A stretch of DNA of 47,161 nt from Nitrospirota bacterium (GTDB lineage Bacteria; Nitrospirota; Thermodesulfovibrionia; Thermodesulfovibrionales; JdFR-86), in the NCBI GenBank assembly GCA_016207905.1, contig JACQZC010000057.1, forward strand, positions 1-47,161, read 5' to 3'. This document shows positions 18,352 to 27,277 of the stretch, one piece after another (position 1 is the stretch's first letter; each line of letters starts with the position of its first letter). The position numbers and the translations under genes are program-made. The notes under the pieces are model-generated. The model was not told the DNA's origin. It was given only the letters and a program-made list of their open reading frames with translations, and did no database searches.

Positions 18352-19188
18352 CTACATAGTTACCTTGAAAGGCGAAGGGATGAATGTTACGACGAATATA
18401 AAAAGCGAAAGCCATCCAAGGAATCTCCTTTTAGGGTCAAGCCTCTGCTCCCAATGCATTACAGCAGGATGCCTTAAGCCCAATATGACCATTAAGACTG
18501 CCCAGATGCTCCAGCCTTCCCAAGAAAAGAAGCCTAAGACTGCAAGGACAAGCACAAGGCTCACTGAAAGATGCCTGTGAAACCTGCCAAGAAATGCAAA
18601 GGCAATATGTCCCCCATCGAGCTGACCAATTGGAATAAGGTTTAAGGAAGTTACAAAAAGCCCAATCCAGCCTGCAAAGGCAACTGGATGTAAAAGTATC
18701 TCATACCCTTCAGCCGGCACACCAACAACTGCATTAGACAGTGCCTTAAACAGCATTGAATCCCCAAGGCTTAATGTGACATCCATTGGTCTCATAATCA
18801 CTTCCGAGCTATGAAGTCCAATAATGCTTGCAACCACTGACACGACAAACCCTACTACTGGGCCCGATGCACCTATATCTATAAGTGCTTGTCTTGTTTC
18901 TATAGGGGAACGCATCTTTATGAATGCCCCAAATGTCCCTATCGGAGAAAACGGAAAGGGTATGAAATAAGGAAGGGTTGCCTTTATGCGGTGCATCCTT
19001 CCTGCAAAATAATGGCTTAGCTCATGGCTCAAAAGTATTGCCATCAGGGTAAATGAAAACGGGATACCCTCAGAAATCCTCCACGGCTCTTTAAGGGGGT
19101 TTACACCCTTTTGCAGAGCACCTGCTAATGTGGTAGTAAGAAATGTCAGAAGGAAAAGCAAAACATGTAGATATGGAATCCTTTTCAT
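18352..19188 (-). CDS. M50-family (site-2 protease-like) membrane metalloprotease
   Basis: A 278-residue multi-pass protease that cuts substrates within the membrane. The zinc ligands are in LLSHELSHYFAG (HExxH) and a third ligand region in NLIPIGQLDGGH. The GPVVGFVVSVVAS and FPFSPIGTFGAFI segments are also typical of the site-2 protease family. Hydrophobic helices recur at about residues 7-25, 50-70, 115-140, 185-205 and 225-260. There is no PDZ domain, so it is a minimal form. I chose the ATG at 19188 because it overlaps the metG TGA as ATGA and has GAGGA upstream. It is the last gene of the holB-ricT-metG operon. Confidence 0.88.
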   Translation of the reverse strand: MKRIPYLHVLLFLLTFLTTTLAGALQKGVNPLKEPWRISEGIPFSFTLMAILLSHELSHYFAGRMHRIKATLPYFIPFPFSPIGTFGAFIKMRSPIETRQALIDIGASGPVVGFVVSVVASIIGLHSSEVIMRPMDVTLSLGDSMLFKALSNAVVGVPAEGYEILLHPVAFAGWIGLFVTSLNLIPIGQLDGGHIAFAFLGRFHRHLSVSLVLVLAVLGFFSWEGWSIWAVLMVILGLRHPAVMHWEQRLDPKRRFLGWLSLFIFVVTFIPSPFKVTM

Positions 19189-20762
19189 ATTATCCTCGGA
19201 AATAGATGTCTGCCTTTCTGAACCCTTTTTTTGCTCAGTAGAAATGCTCCCCACTTTAAGATTCCATTGGGGTTTTCAGATACGGTCTTTTCAATGGCAT
19301 CTTCGATTCCCAACTGTCTCCATATCTCATCTCCTGTTTCAGGCATAAATGGATAAAGATAAATGGCTATAAGCCTTAAGGATTCGGCTAAGTGATAAAG
19401 TATGTTAGAAAGGGTTCCTTCGTCTTTTTCCTTCCATGGCGAAGAGTCCTCTATGTATTTGTTTACATCGTTGATAAAAGTCCAAAGATATATAAGAGCA
19501 TTATGGAAATCAAGCCCTTTAAAAAACAGGTCATTATTATATTCAAAGGTATGAAGACTCCCTGTTGAATGAGGGTCACGAAACCTCGGCTGAAGATACC
19601 CTTCAAGGTCGGGTCTATCTTTACTATTTGTAGGTGGAGGGATTACACCCTCCCTGTATTTTTCAATCATAGTAAGTGTTCTACTTAAAAGGTTTCCTAA
19701 GTCATTTGCTAAGTCAGTGTTTATTCTTTTTATGAGTGCATCTTCAGAGAAGTCTCCATCTAAGCCAAACGGAACCTCCCTAAATAGAAAATATCTAAGG
19801 CTGTCAGCACCATATTTATCTATCATCTCATTAGGGTCTATGACATTTCCAATGGATTTTGACATTTTCCTACCTTTAACAGTCCACCAGCCATGGCTAA
19901 ATATGGTTTTTGGAAGGGAAAACTCAAGTGCCATGAGCATCGTTGACCAGTAAACAGCATGGGTTGTGAGTATATCTTTTCCAATAATGTGTATGGTGTT
20001 TGAGTCTTCCCAGAAATCTCCATCCTTTAGGTCATTGGGCAGAAGGTATGTTCCTGCGGAATAATAATTAAGAAGTGCATCGAACCAGACATAGGTTACA
20101 TAGCTCTTATCGAATGGAAGAGGTATTCCCCACGAAAGCCTGCTGATTGGCCTTGAGATACAGAGGTCTCCAAGGGACTGGCTTTTCAGAAACCCCAGAA
20201 CCTCGTTTCTTCTTGTCTCAGGCATTATGTATGAGGGGTTTTCTTTTATATGTTCTATCAGTTTTTCCCGATACTTAGACATGAGGAAGAAATAGTTTTC
20301 CTCTTCTATGTGCTCGACTGCCCGAAAGCAGTCAGGGCATTTTCCGTCAATTAGGTCTTTGTCTGTCCAGAACCTCTCATCAGGCGTGCAATACCAGCCC
20401 GAATAAGCCCTTTTAACTATCTCACCCTTATCATATAGCCTTTGGAGCACCTCCCGAACGACCTTTTTATGCTCAGGGTCGGTCGTCCTTATAAAAGCAG
20501 AATTCGATATGTTACACCTTCTCCAGAGGACTTTAAAATTTTCAACCATAATGTCTGCATGCCCTTTTGGGGTTCTTTGTTTTTCCTTTGCGGCAATCTC
20601 CACCTTCTGTCCGTGCTCATCCACACCTGTAAGGAAAAAGACTTTTCTTCCTCTGAGTCTTTGGTAGCGGGCAAGTATATCTCCTGCAATTGTGCTATAG
20701 GCATGTCCTATGTGGGGCAGGTCATTCACATAGTAAATCGGAGTGGTAATAAAGGATTTCAT
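19185..20762 (-). CDS. metG: methionyl-tRNA synthetase
   Basis: A 525-residue class I synthetase charging initiator and elongator tRNA-Met. It begins FITTPIYYVNDLPHIGHAYS with the HIGH motif, has GVDEHGQKVEIAA, a zinc knuckle region CTPDERFWT then CPDCFR, and the KMSKS loop in GRKMSKSIGNVIDP. The length fits the short form lacking the C-terminal tRNA-binding/dimerisation domain. I start it at ATG 20762, since an upstream extension in the same frame reads through the ricT stop region and is not conserved. It follows ricT by 16 bases and overlaps the M50 gene by four. Confidence 0.96.
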   Translation of the reverse strand: MKSFITTPIYYVNDLPHIGHAYSTIAGDILARYQRLRGRKVFFLTGVDEHGQKVEIAAKEKQRTPKGHADIMVENFKVLWRRCNISNSAFIRTTDPEHKKVVREVLQRLYDKGEIVKRAYSGWYCTPDERFWTDKDLIDGKCPDCFRAVEHIEEENYFFLMSKYREKLIEHIKENPSYIMPETRRNEVLGFLKSQSLGDLCISRPISRLSWGIPLPFDKSYVTYVWFDALLNYYSAGTYLLPNDLKDGDFWEDSNTIHIIGKDILTTHAVYWSTMLMALEFSLPKTIFSHGWWTVKGRKMSKSIGNVIDPNEMIDKYGADSLRYFLFREVPFGLDGDFSEDALIKRINTDLANDLGNLLSRTLTMIEKYREGVIPPPTNSKDRPDLEGYLQPRFRDPHSTGSLHTFEYNNDLFFKGLDFHNALIYLWTFINDVNKYIEDSSPWKEKDEGTLSNILYHLAESLRLIAIYLYPFMPETGDEIWRQLGIEDAIEKTVSENPNGILKWGAFLLSKKRVQKGRHLFPRII

Positions 20763-20778
20763 ATGTGTTTGAAGTCTT

Positions 20779-21444
20779 TCAGGAAGTCTTTTGAGCAGGT
20801 TCTGCCTTGCCCTCTCCGGTTTCCAACTCATAGCCAAGACAGCACATGAGTCTTCCGCATGCACCCGAGAGCTTGGCTGTGTTCAAGACAAGCTCCTGCT
20901 GTTTTGCCATCTTTATCGAGATTGGCTCAAAAGAGGTAAGAAAGCTTCTACAGCAAAGCTCTCTGCCACAGATGCCTAAGTTTCCTATGAGCCTTGCCTC
21001 ATCTCTAACGCCAATTTGTCTTAGCTCTATCCTTGCCTTGAACTTTGCGGCAAGGTCTTTTACGAGCTCCCTGAAGTCTATTCTTGAGTCTGCTACAAAA
21101 TAAAATATGATGCGTTTTTTATCCAATGTAACATCAGTGCACACAAGCTTCATAGGAAGCCCTCTTGCCATAACCCTTTCGAGGTAAAAAAGCCTTGCCT
21201 CCTCCTTTAGAGAGGCGTTTTCTCTTTCCTGAGCCATGTCCTCCTCTGTTGCCTTTCTTACTACAGGCTTAAGGGGTTTCTGTATCGGCTCATCCTTATG
21301 CCCTTTATAGACAACCCTTCCGATGCTTACCCCTAAGTCTGAGTCAACGACAACGAGGTCAGCCTTTTGGAGCTCAATCCCATTAGCTTCAAAATCGTAT
21401 GTCTTACCGCATTTATGAAATCTTACACTAACAACATCAGGCAT
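20779..21444 (-). CDS. ricT: PSP1-domain protein RicT (YaaT)
   Basis: A 221-residue PSP1-family protein. In Bacillus it belongs to the RicAFT complex that stimulates RNase Y-dependent mRNA maturation and carries iron-sulfur clusters. Conserved parts are ADLVVVDSDLGVSIGRV, RVMARGLPMKLVCTDVTLDKKRIIFYF, FRELVKDLAAKFKARIELRQIGVRDEA, then the Cys-rich segments GICGRELCCRSFL and SGACGRLMCCLGYE that probably bind the cluster. The holB-ricT-metG order is a common conserved neighbourhood. Its start overlaps the holB end by eight bases. RicA and RicF are not in the window. Confidence 0.92.
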   Translation of the reverse strand: MPDVVSVRFHKCGKTYDFEANGIELQKADLVVVDSDLGVSIGRVVYKGHKDEPIQKPLKPVVRKATEEDMAQERENASLKEEARLFYLERVMARGLPMKLVCTDVTLDKKRIIFYFVADSRIDFRELVKDLAAKFKARIELRQIGVRDEARLIGNLGICGRELCCRSFLTSFEPISIKMAKQQELVLNTAKLSGACGRLMCCLGYELETGEGKAEPAQKTS

Positions 21445-22474
21445 TTACCTTTGACCCCCTTAAAACCGAACCCACATAGTTCCATGTTATCGCCTTATTC
21501 AGGTTGAATCTGACATAGCCTCTTACACCAAGAAGTTTCCTGTAACACTCTATTATAACCACAGTGTCAGTCTTACTGCACAGGTTTTTTATAGCCTCTG
21601 CCATATCCCTGTTTATGAGGGCATCTACGGAGGCTGTTATTTTAAATACCGCCATATCCCTGAGAACCGTCAATGCAGTGTCAAGCCACTGCTCGATATC
21701 TGCCCTGTCTTTCCAGAGAGCCTTGCTTTGAGGTGTAAGGATTGCCTTTAACAGTTCCATAAACCTGTCTCTGCCTTTTATCAGGTCATCCGAGACAGCT
21801 AATCCGGGTCTTCCCATAGAAAGCCTGACCAGTTGGTCAACCACCTCCGAAGAACGGCTCTTTCTTCCGGTCCTTATGACATCTCTTGAGTTCTCAGGGC
21901 TAAGGGGCTTGAAATTTATGCGCATACACCGTGACCTTATGGTCTCAAGAAGACTATTGGGGCTCGATGTAATCAGTATGATAACGCTATCAAGAGGTGG
22001 CTCCTCAAGGCTCTTAAGGAATGCGTTTGAGGCAGATAGATTCATTGCATGGGCATCGTCAACGATAACAACCTTTGTTTTTGCCTCAAACGATTTAAGA
22101 GAAAGAACCTCTTCTTCGATTCGCCTTATCTCGGAAACCTTTATCTCATATGACCTCTTCTGAGAGGAGCCTTGCACTTCTTTTTCCACTCCTGCCCAGT
22201 CTTCTGTTTCACCTTGCTCAGGGCCAATAATAGAGAAATCAGGATGTATATTGGAATCTATCTTTCTACACGAGGAGCACTTATCGCATGCATCCAATGA
22301 GTCATGATAGGCATTCTTACAATTAAGTGCTTTTGCAAAGTTCACTGCTATGAGCTTTTTCCCGATGCCTTCTTCTCCTGCAAAAAGATATGAAGATGAG
22401 ACCCTGCCTGTTTTCAATGCATGCCTGAGCATATCAATCTGTCTTTCATGACCTTTAACATCCTTCAATGCCAT
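21437..22474 (-). CDS. holB: DNA polymerase III delta-prime subunit
   Basis: A 345-residue AAA+ clamp-loader subunit. Visible are KGHERQIDMLRHALKTGRVSSSYLFAGEEGIGKK (P-loop-like GEEGIGKK), the four-Cys zinc module CDKCSSC plus an earlier Cys, VVIVDDAHAMNLSASNAFLKSLEEPP (Walker B replaced by DDAH) and the arginine-finger-type SRC motif in ETIRSRCMRINF. These are the standard features of the delta-prime/DnaX family. It heads the holB-ricT-metG-M50 operon. The ATG at 22474 is only five bases past a TATAAT -10 and no Shine-Dalgarno precedes it, so the mRNA is probably leaderless. Confidence 0.92.
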   Translation of the reverse strand: MALKDVKGHERQIDMLRHALKTGRVSSSYLFAGEEGIGKKLIAVNFAKALNCKNAYHDSLDACDKCSSCRKIDSNIHPDFSIIGPEQGETEDWAGVEKEVQGSSQKRSYEIKVSEIRRIEEEVLSLKSFEAKTKVVIVDDAHAMNLSASNAFLKSLEEPPLDSVIILITSSPNSLLETIRSRCMRINFKPLSPENSRDVIRTGRKSRSSEVVDQLVRLSMGRPGLAVSDDLIKGRDRFMELLKAILTPQSKALWKDRADIEQWLDTALTVLRDMAVFKITASVDALINRDMAEAIKNLCSKTDTVVIIECYRKLLGVRGYVRFNLNKAITWNYVGSVLRGSKVNA

Positions 22475-22479
22475 ACTGA

Positions 22480-22509
22480 ATTATAACCATCAGGGAGGAT
22501 TCTTTACAA
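22480..22509 (-). promoter_or_regulatory. promoter of the holB operon
   Basis: On the minus strand TTGTAA (22509-22504), an 18-nt spacer and a perfect TATAAT (22485-22480) precede the holB ATG by five bases, so transcription should start at or just beside the start codon. Confidence 0.6.
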
Positions 22510-22522
22510 GGTAGGTGTATGG

Positions 22523-22753
22523 GTTCAGGACATATGAGACAAGTTATATCCCCCTCACCCTAACCCTCTCCCGCAAGGGGAGAGGGAATAGAAGGGGAGA
22601 TTTGGGAAAGGGGTGGGTAAAAAGGGGAAGGGGGGGTAAACTGAGATTCTGAAACAAGTTCAGAATGACAGACCCTGTTTATCCCCTCCCTTGATGGGAG
22701 GGGTTAGGGGAGGGTGATTTAATTGACGCATTCAGTCTCATATGTATCTGAAC
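22523..22753. repeat. composite inverted-repeat element between holB and mutS
   Basis: The outer arms GTTCAGGACATATGAGAC (22523-22540) and its near-reverse complement at 22735-22753 differ by one substitution and one inserted base. Inside them lie two inverted copies of a C-rich repeat (about 22551-22587 containing CCCTCACCCTAACCCTCTCC, and about 22683-22718 in opposite orientation). In the middle is an ATTCTGAA-ACAAG-TTCAGAAT hairpin (22652-22672). This fills most of the 354-base gap between the divergent holB and mutS genes. It looks like a small non-coding mobile element or a nest of REP units. Confidence 0.7.
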
Positions 22754-22828
22754 TTATTCATAGCCTAATATTAAATCTCTTTTTAGGAAGGCTTGAAAAA
22801 TCTCACTCAATAATGTTTTAGTATTTTT

Positions 22829-25408
22829 ATGTCAGAACTTACCCCTTTAATGAAGCAATATCAGGACATCAAGAAAAAATATGCCGATGCCATCTTACTT
22901 TTCAGGCTTGGGGATTTCTATGAGATGTTCGGAGAGGATGCAAGGACTGCCTCAAAGGTTCTCCAGATAGCCCTGACAACGAGGGAAAAGGGTAAGGAGG
23001 AGCCTATGCCAATGTGTGGCGTTCCTTATTTTGCCGCAGACTCCTATATAACAAAGCTCATAAAAGCAGGGCATAAGGTTGCAGTATGCGAGCAGGTAGA
23101 AGACCCTAAAGATGCAAAGGGCATAGTTCAAAGAGAGGTGGTCAGGGTCATAACCCCAGGCACACATACACCTGAAAGCCCAAAAGAAAATAACTATATC
23201 ATGAGCTTCATGCCCGAGGCTAAAAAACACTGCATAGCCCTTGTGGATGTCTCAACAGGAGAGTTTATAATATACGAAACCCTTAAGCCCATCGAGGATG
23301 AGATTGCGAGGGTTGAGCCAAAAGAGATAATTTACCCTGAAAGTCTGAAGGATAATCTCCATTACTCGGAGACCCTGAAAGAGCACTTTAGCACCCCCAT
23401 AGAGGATTGGAGATTCGATTACGAGGAGGCATATAGATGTCTCCTCAGATACTTCAAGGTAGCATCGTTGGAAGGATATGGGTGTGAGGGCATGACAGGG
23501 TGCATCTCATCGGCAGGTGCACTTTTAAGCTACATAGAGGAGATAGAGAAGGTCAGTTCGAACCTCAAGAGGATTTCCCTGAGAAGCGAAAGCTCCACGA
23601 TGTTTCTCGATGCCTCCACACAGAGGAATCTCGAACTCCTAAGGAACCTGAAGGGTGAGAAGGCAGAAGGCAGTCTTCTCTGGGCACTGGATGAGACACT
23701 TACGCCAATGGGCGGAAGGTTTCTAAGAGCCGCCTTACTTAACCCCCTTACAGATGTCAGGCTGATAAGGAAAAGGCTGAATGCAGTCAGGCATCTTGTG
23801 GAGGACTACTCGCTTGCCGAGACACTGAGAAACAGCCTGAGAAAGGTTCAGGACATAGAAAGGCTCGAAAGAAAGGTCTCTATGTCAACTGCAAACCCCA
23901 GAGACCTGATTGCCCTTAAAACCTCCATTTCGCATCTTCCGCATATCAAAAAAGCCACTTTATCTTCGGCAGACGATTATCTAAGGGAGCTATCAGAGGG
24001 TATCTCGGAACTGCCAGAGGTCATAGATCTCATCCAGAAAGGCATCGTAGAGCACCCGCCACTTGGTCTCAAAGAAGGTGGAATTATAAAAGACGGATTC
24101 AGTAAAGAGGTCGATGAGCTTAGGGCAGCCTCCAGAAGCGGAAAAAACTATATTGCCTCTTTAGAGGCAGAAGAAAGGCAAAAAACAGGCATATCCTCAC
24201 TCAAGGTCGGCTATAACAGGATATTTGGCTACTACATAGAAGTCACAAATGCAAACCTCGAGCAGGTGCCTGAAAGATACATAAGAAAGCAGACTCTCGT
24301 TAGCGGAGAAAGGTTCATCACCCCGGAGGTTAAGGAGTTCGAATCAAAGGTCATAGGAGCAGAGGAAAAACTAAAGGCACTCGAATACCATGTATTTGGA
24401 GAGATTCTCGAGAGTATTAGGGAGCATTCGGAGCGTATCTTAAGCTCTGCCAGAAGTCTTTCTATAGTGGATTTCCTTCTTTCTTTGGCTGTAGTTGCAA
24501 AAAGGCATAACTATGTAATGCCTCATGTGGATGAAGGCACAGGCATAAAGATTTTAGAGGGAAGGCATCCTGTCTTAGAGAGGCTTCCAACGAAAGAAAG
24601 GTTTATATCGAACAGCGTTTATCTGGACAGTAAGACCCAGAGACTGCTCATAATAACGGGGCCAAATATGGCAGGGAAATCCACATACATAAGGCAGATA
24701 GCACTCATAGCCCTTATGTCGCAAATAGGCAGTTTTGTTCCTGCGGATGAGGCAGACATCGGAGTTGTGGACAGAGTCTTTACGAGAATCGGTGCATCGG
24801 ATTTCCTTATAAAGGGACAGAGCACATTTATGGTGGAGATGATAGAGACCGCAAACATCTTAAACAATGCAACCGAGCGAAGCCTTATCCTTCTTGACGA
24901 GATAGGAAGAGGGACAAGCACATTTGACGGCATAAGCATTGCATGGGCAACTGCAGAATATATCGTTAGGCATATAATGGCAAGAACGCTTTTTGCGACC
25001 CATTATAACGAGCTTACAGAGCTTCCCCTTTCAGTGGATGCAGTTAAAAACCTCAATGTCGCAGTCAAGGAATGGGGCGAAGAGATTATATTTCTAAGAA
25101 AGATAGAAGAAGGCCCGGCTGATAAAAGCTATGGCATCCATGTTGCAAGGCTCGCAGGCATGCCTGAGGAGATTGTGCACAGGGCAAAGGATGTCCTGAT
25201 GAGCCTCGAGCAAGAAACCTTAGCAACTACAGGCATGCCAAGACTTCAAAGGGGCAAAGGGAAGGCACAAGGACAGCTCAACCTCTTCATTGGGGCACAA
25301 GATGTCCTCGTCTTGGACCTAAAAAACATGGATATCGAAGGCATCCTCCCTGAGGATGCAGTTCGAAAGCTCAAGGAGCTGAAGGAAAAGGCAGGTCTTA
25401 TTCCTTGA
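22829..25408 (+). CDS. mutS: DNA mismatch repair protein MutS
   Basis: An 859-residue mismatch-binding ATPase. The N-terminal mismatch-reading loop is present (ILLFRLGDFYEMFGEDA, with the Phe-x-Glu of MutS1). Further on are the connector and lever (EGSLLWALDETLTPMGGRFL), the clamp, and the ATPase with TGPNMAGKSTYIRQ (Walker A), LILLDEIGRGTSTFDG (Walker B) and FATHYNEL. The C-terminal region (QGQLNLF, EGILPEDAVRKLKELKEKAG) matches the standard tail. The ATG at 22829 has no Shine-Dalgarno; a TAGTAT lies four bases upstream. mutL is not adjacent. Its TGA overlaps the -35 box of the gcvH promoter. Confidence 0.97.
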   Translation: MSELTPLMKQYQDIKKKYADAILLFRLGDFYEMFGEDARTASKVLQIALTTREKGKEEPMPMCGVPYFAADSYITKLIKAGHKVAVCEQVEDPKDAKGIVQREVVRVITPGTHTPESPKENNYIMSFMPEAKKHCIALVDVSTGEFIIYETLKPIEDEIARVEPKEIIYPESLKDNLHYSETLKEHFSTPIEDWRFDYEEAYRCLLRYFKVASLEGYGCEGMTGCISSAGALLSYIEEIEKVSSNLKRISLRSESSTMFLDASTQRNLELLRNLKGEKAEGSLLWALDETLTPMGGRFLRAALLNPLTDVRLIRKRLNAVRHLVEDYSLAETLRNSLRKVQDIERLERKVSMSTANPRDLIALKTSISHLPHIKKATLSSADDYLRELSEGISELPEVIDLIQKGIVEHPPLGLKEGGIIKDGFSKEVDELRAASRSGKNYIASLEAEERQKTGISSLKVGYNRIFGYYIEVTNANLEQVPERYIRKQTLVSGERFITPEVKEFESKVIGAEEKLKALEYHVFGEILESIREHSERILSSARSLSIVDFLLSLAVVAKRHNYVMPHVDEGTGIKILEGRHPVLERLPTKERFISNSVYLDSKTQRLLIITGPNMAGKSTYIRQIALIALMSQIGSFVPADEADIGVVDRVFTRIGASDFLIKGQSTFMVEMIETANILNNATERSLILLDEIGRGTSTFDGISIAWATAEYIVRHIMARTLFATHYNELTELPLSVDAVKNLNVAVKEWGEEIIFLRKIEEGPADKSYGIHVARLAGMPEEIVHRAKDVLMSLEQETLATTGMPRLQRGKGKAQGQLNLFIGAQDVLVLDLKNMDIEGILPEDAVRKLKELKEKAGLIP

Positions 25409-25433
25409 CAAAAATAAAAACCTATGATATGAA
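25405..25433 (+). promoter_or_regulatory. promoter of the gcvH-lpdA operon
   Basis: TTGACA (25405-25410) overlapping the mutS stop, a 17-nt spacer and TATGAA (25428-25433) make a plausible promoter about 74 bases upstream of the gcvH ATG. Confidence 0.5.
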
Positions 25434-25506
25434 ATTCAAACAGCTTAGCTAAATAACTAATGCTTGCTCTAAAGCAGGATAAAATTTAACAGGAGGTGAG
25501 ATAAAA

Positions 25507-25893
25507 ATGAACCCTGAGAATCTAAGGTACCACAGAGAGCACACATGGGTTAAGGTCTCCGGTAAAAAGGCGACCATAGGCATAACCAATTATGCTCAGG
25601 AGGCGTTGGGCGATATAGTCTATATAGACCTGCCTGAGACAGACTCCACAGTCGAGCAAAACACAGAGGTCTCTGAGATAGAATCCACAAAGGCAACATC
25701 CTCTGTTATATCCCCTGTATCAGGAACGGTCATAGAGGTCAATGAGGACCTCTCTGAGTCCCCAGAGATAATAAACGAGGACCCTTATGGAAAAGGCTGG
25801 ATTGCGGTTATCGAGATGTCCTCGGACTCGGAGGTGGATGACCTTATGGATTCAGGAGAATACGAGAAGTTCATAGAAGAGGAGGCAAAGTGA
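25507..25893 (+). CDS. gcvH: glycine cleavage system H protein (lipoyl carrier)
   Basis: A 128-residue lipoyl protein that shuttles the aminomethyl group in glycine cleavage, or serves as a lipoate scaffold. It has the H-protein opening LRYHREHTWVKV, the GDIVYIDLPETDSTVEQNTE strand region and the lipoylation site ESTKATSSV with Lys near residue 62, followed by SPVSGTVIEVNEDLSESPE and the C-terminal GKGWIAVIEM. AGGAGGTGAG provides a strong ribosome binding site. gcvT and gcvP are not in the window, so the partner could instead be the adjacent lpdA alone. Its stop overlaps the lpdA start as GTGA. Confidence 0.93.
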   Translation: MNPENLRYHREHTWVKVSGKKATIGITNYAQEALGDIVYIDLPETDSTVEQNTEVSEIESTKATSSVISPVSGTVIEVNEDLSESPEIINEDPYGKGWIAVIEMSSDSEVDDLMDSGEYEKFIEEEAK

Positions 25894-27275
25894 GGCTTGT
25901 CATAATCGGAGCAGGCCCAGGCGGATATGTCTCGGCTATTAAGTCAGCACAGTTAGGTGCAAGTGTTACCATAATAGAGGACACAGAGGTCGGTGGAACA
26001 TGTCTGAACCGAGGGTGCATTCCAACAAAGGCACTTCTTGCCTCTACCGAGGCATATCAGAAGGCAAGGGGTATACAAGACTTTGGCATAGAGCTTAAGG
26101 GCGAGCTTGTGCCTGACATAAAAAAAATAATAGAAAGAAAAAACAAGGTCGTAAGCACTCAGGTAAAAGGCATAAGAGGACTTTTTAAAAGCTATGGCAT
26201 AAACCTTATCGAGGGTAAGGGGATGCTCAAAAGCCCTGATGTGGTAGATGTCCAAAAGAAAGACGGCTCAACCCTCGTAGTAGAGGCAGATAAGATTATT
26301 ATTGCTACGGGCTCAAGACCTGCAAAGCTTCCTCTTTTTCCATTTGACGGAAAAAGAATCCTTTCAAGCGACGATGCCCTGAACCTGACCGACCTCCCAA
26401 AGAGCCTTATAATCGTTGGTGCAGGTGCCATAGGATGCGAATTTGCCTGTATATTCAGCGCACTCGGCGTAGAGGTAACAATGATAGAAATGCTTCCGCG
26501 TGCCGTCTCGACAGAGGACATAGAAATCTCAGAGCTTTTCGAAAGAGAACTTAAGAAAAAAAAGATAAGGCTCATGACTAATGTCAGCGTAGAGAATGTC
26601 GTAGGAAAGGAAGACGGTATCCATGCCACGCTCTCAAACGGCACATCCGTTTCTGCCGAAAAAATATTAGTCTCCATAGGCAGGGCATTAAACACAGAAA
26701 GGCTCGGCATAGAGGCAGTAGGTATAAAGAAAGGACCTAAAGGCGAGATAACGGTCAATGAAAAAATGGAGACCAATATCAGCGGGATATACGCAATCGG
26801 AGATGTAACAGGCAGGGTGCTCCTTGCCCATGTGGCATCCAAAGGAGGCATTGTCTCTGCAATAAATGCCTGCGAGATGGAGGCATTCATGGACTACTCT
26901 GTTATACCTGCCGCTATATTCACATCTCCAGAGATAGCATCCGTAGGGCTCAGGGAATTTCAGGCAGTAGAAAAAGGCATTAAGACAGTAACAGGCCACT
27001 TCCAGTTCAGGGCATTAGGGAAGGCACATGCAATGGGAGAGATTACTGGGCTTATAAAGCTGATTGCAGAGGAAGCCTCAGACAGGGTTCTTGGAGGGCA
27101 TATCATAGGCCCTCATGCCGCTGACCTCATACATGAAATAGCACTTGCCATAAGGGCAGGGCTAAAGATTAAGGACATTTCAGACACAATCCATGCACAC
27201 CCAACACTCTCGGAAGGAGTTATGGAGGCGGCAGAGGATGTCCATGGAACTGCAATTCATCTGCCGAAAAAATAA
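25890..27275 (+). CDS. lpdA: dihydrolipoamide dehydrogenase
   Basis: A 461-residue flavoprotein that reoxidises dihydrolipoyl groups with NAD. It shows the FAD-binding IIGAGPGGYVSAIKSAQLGA, the redox disulfide GGTCLNRGCIPTKAL, the NAD-binding IIVGAGAIGCEFACIFSALG, YAIGDVTGRVLLAHVAS, and the catalytic H-x4-E in HAHPTLSEGVMEAAE. It starts with a GTG overlapping the gcvH stop (GTGA), so the pair is translationally coupled. The next gene, an unknown protein, begins three bases after its stop, showing a three-gene operon. Confidence 0.95.
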   Translation: MRLVIIGAGPGGYVSAIKSAQLGASVTIIEDTEVGGTCLNRGCIPTKALLASTEAYQKARGIQDFGIELKGELVPDIKKIIERKNKVVSTQVKGIRGLFKSYGINLIEGKGMLKSPDVVDVQKKDGSTLVVEADKIIIATGSRPAKLPLFPFDGKRILSSDDALNLTDLPKSLIIVGAGAIGCEFACIFSALGVEVTMIEMLPRAVSTEDIEISELFERELKKKKIRLMTNVSVENVVGKEDGIHATLSNGTSVSAEKILVSIGRALNTERLGIEAVGIKKGPKGEITVNEKMETNISGIYAIGDVTGRVLLAHVASKGGIVSAINACEMEAFMDYSVIPAAIFTSPEIASVGLREFQAVEKGIKTVTGHFQFRALGKAHAMGEITGLIKLIAEEASDRVLGGHIIGPHAADLIHEIALAIRAGLKIKDISDTIHAHPTLSEGVMEAAEDVHGTAIHLPKK

Positions 27276-27277
27276 AT

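Noticed and set aside
22549-22720. CRISPR array suspected from repeated C-rich units
   Set aside because: Only two units in opposite orientation occur, without regular spacers and with no cas genes nearby; they are REP-like repeats.
26192-26890. 232-codon minus-strand ORF inside lpdA
   Set aside because: It lies entirely antisense to the well-conserved lpdA and its Ser/Pro-rich composition reflects antisense codons.
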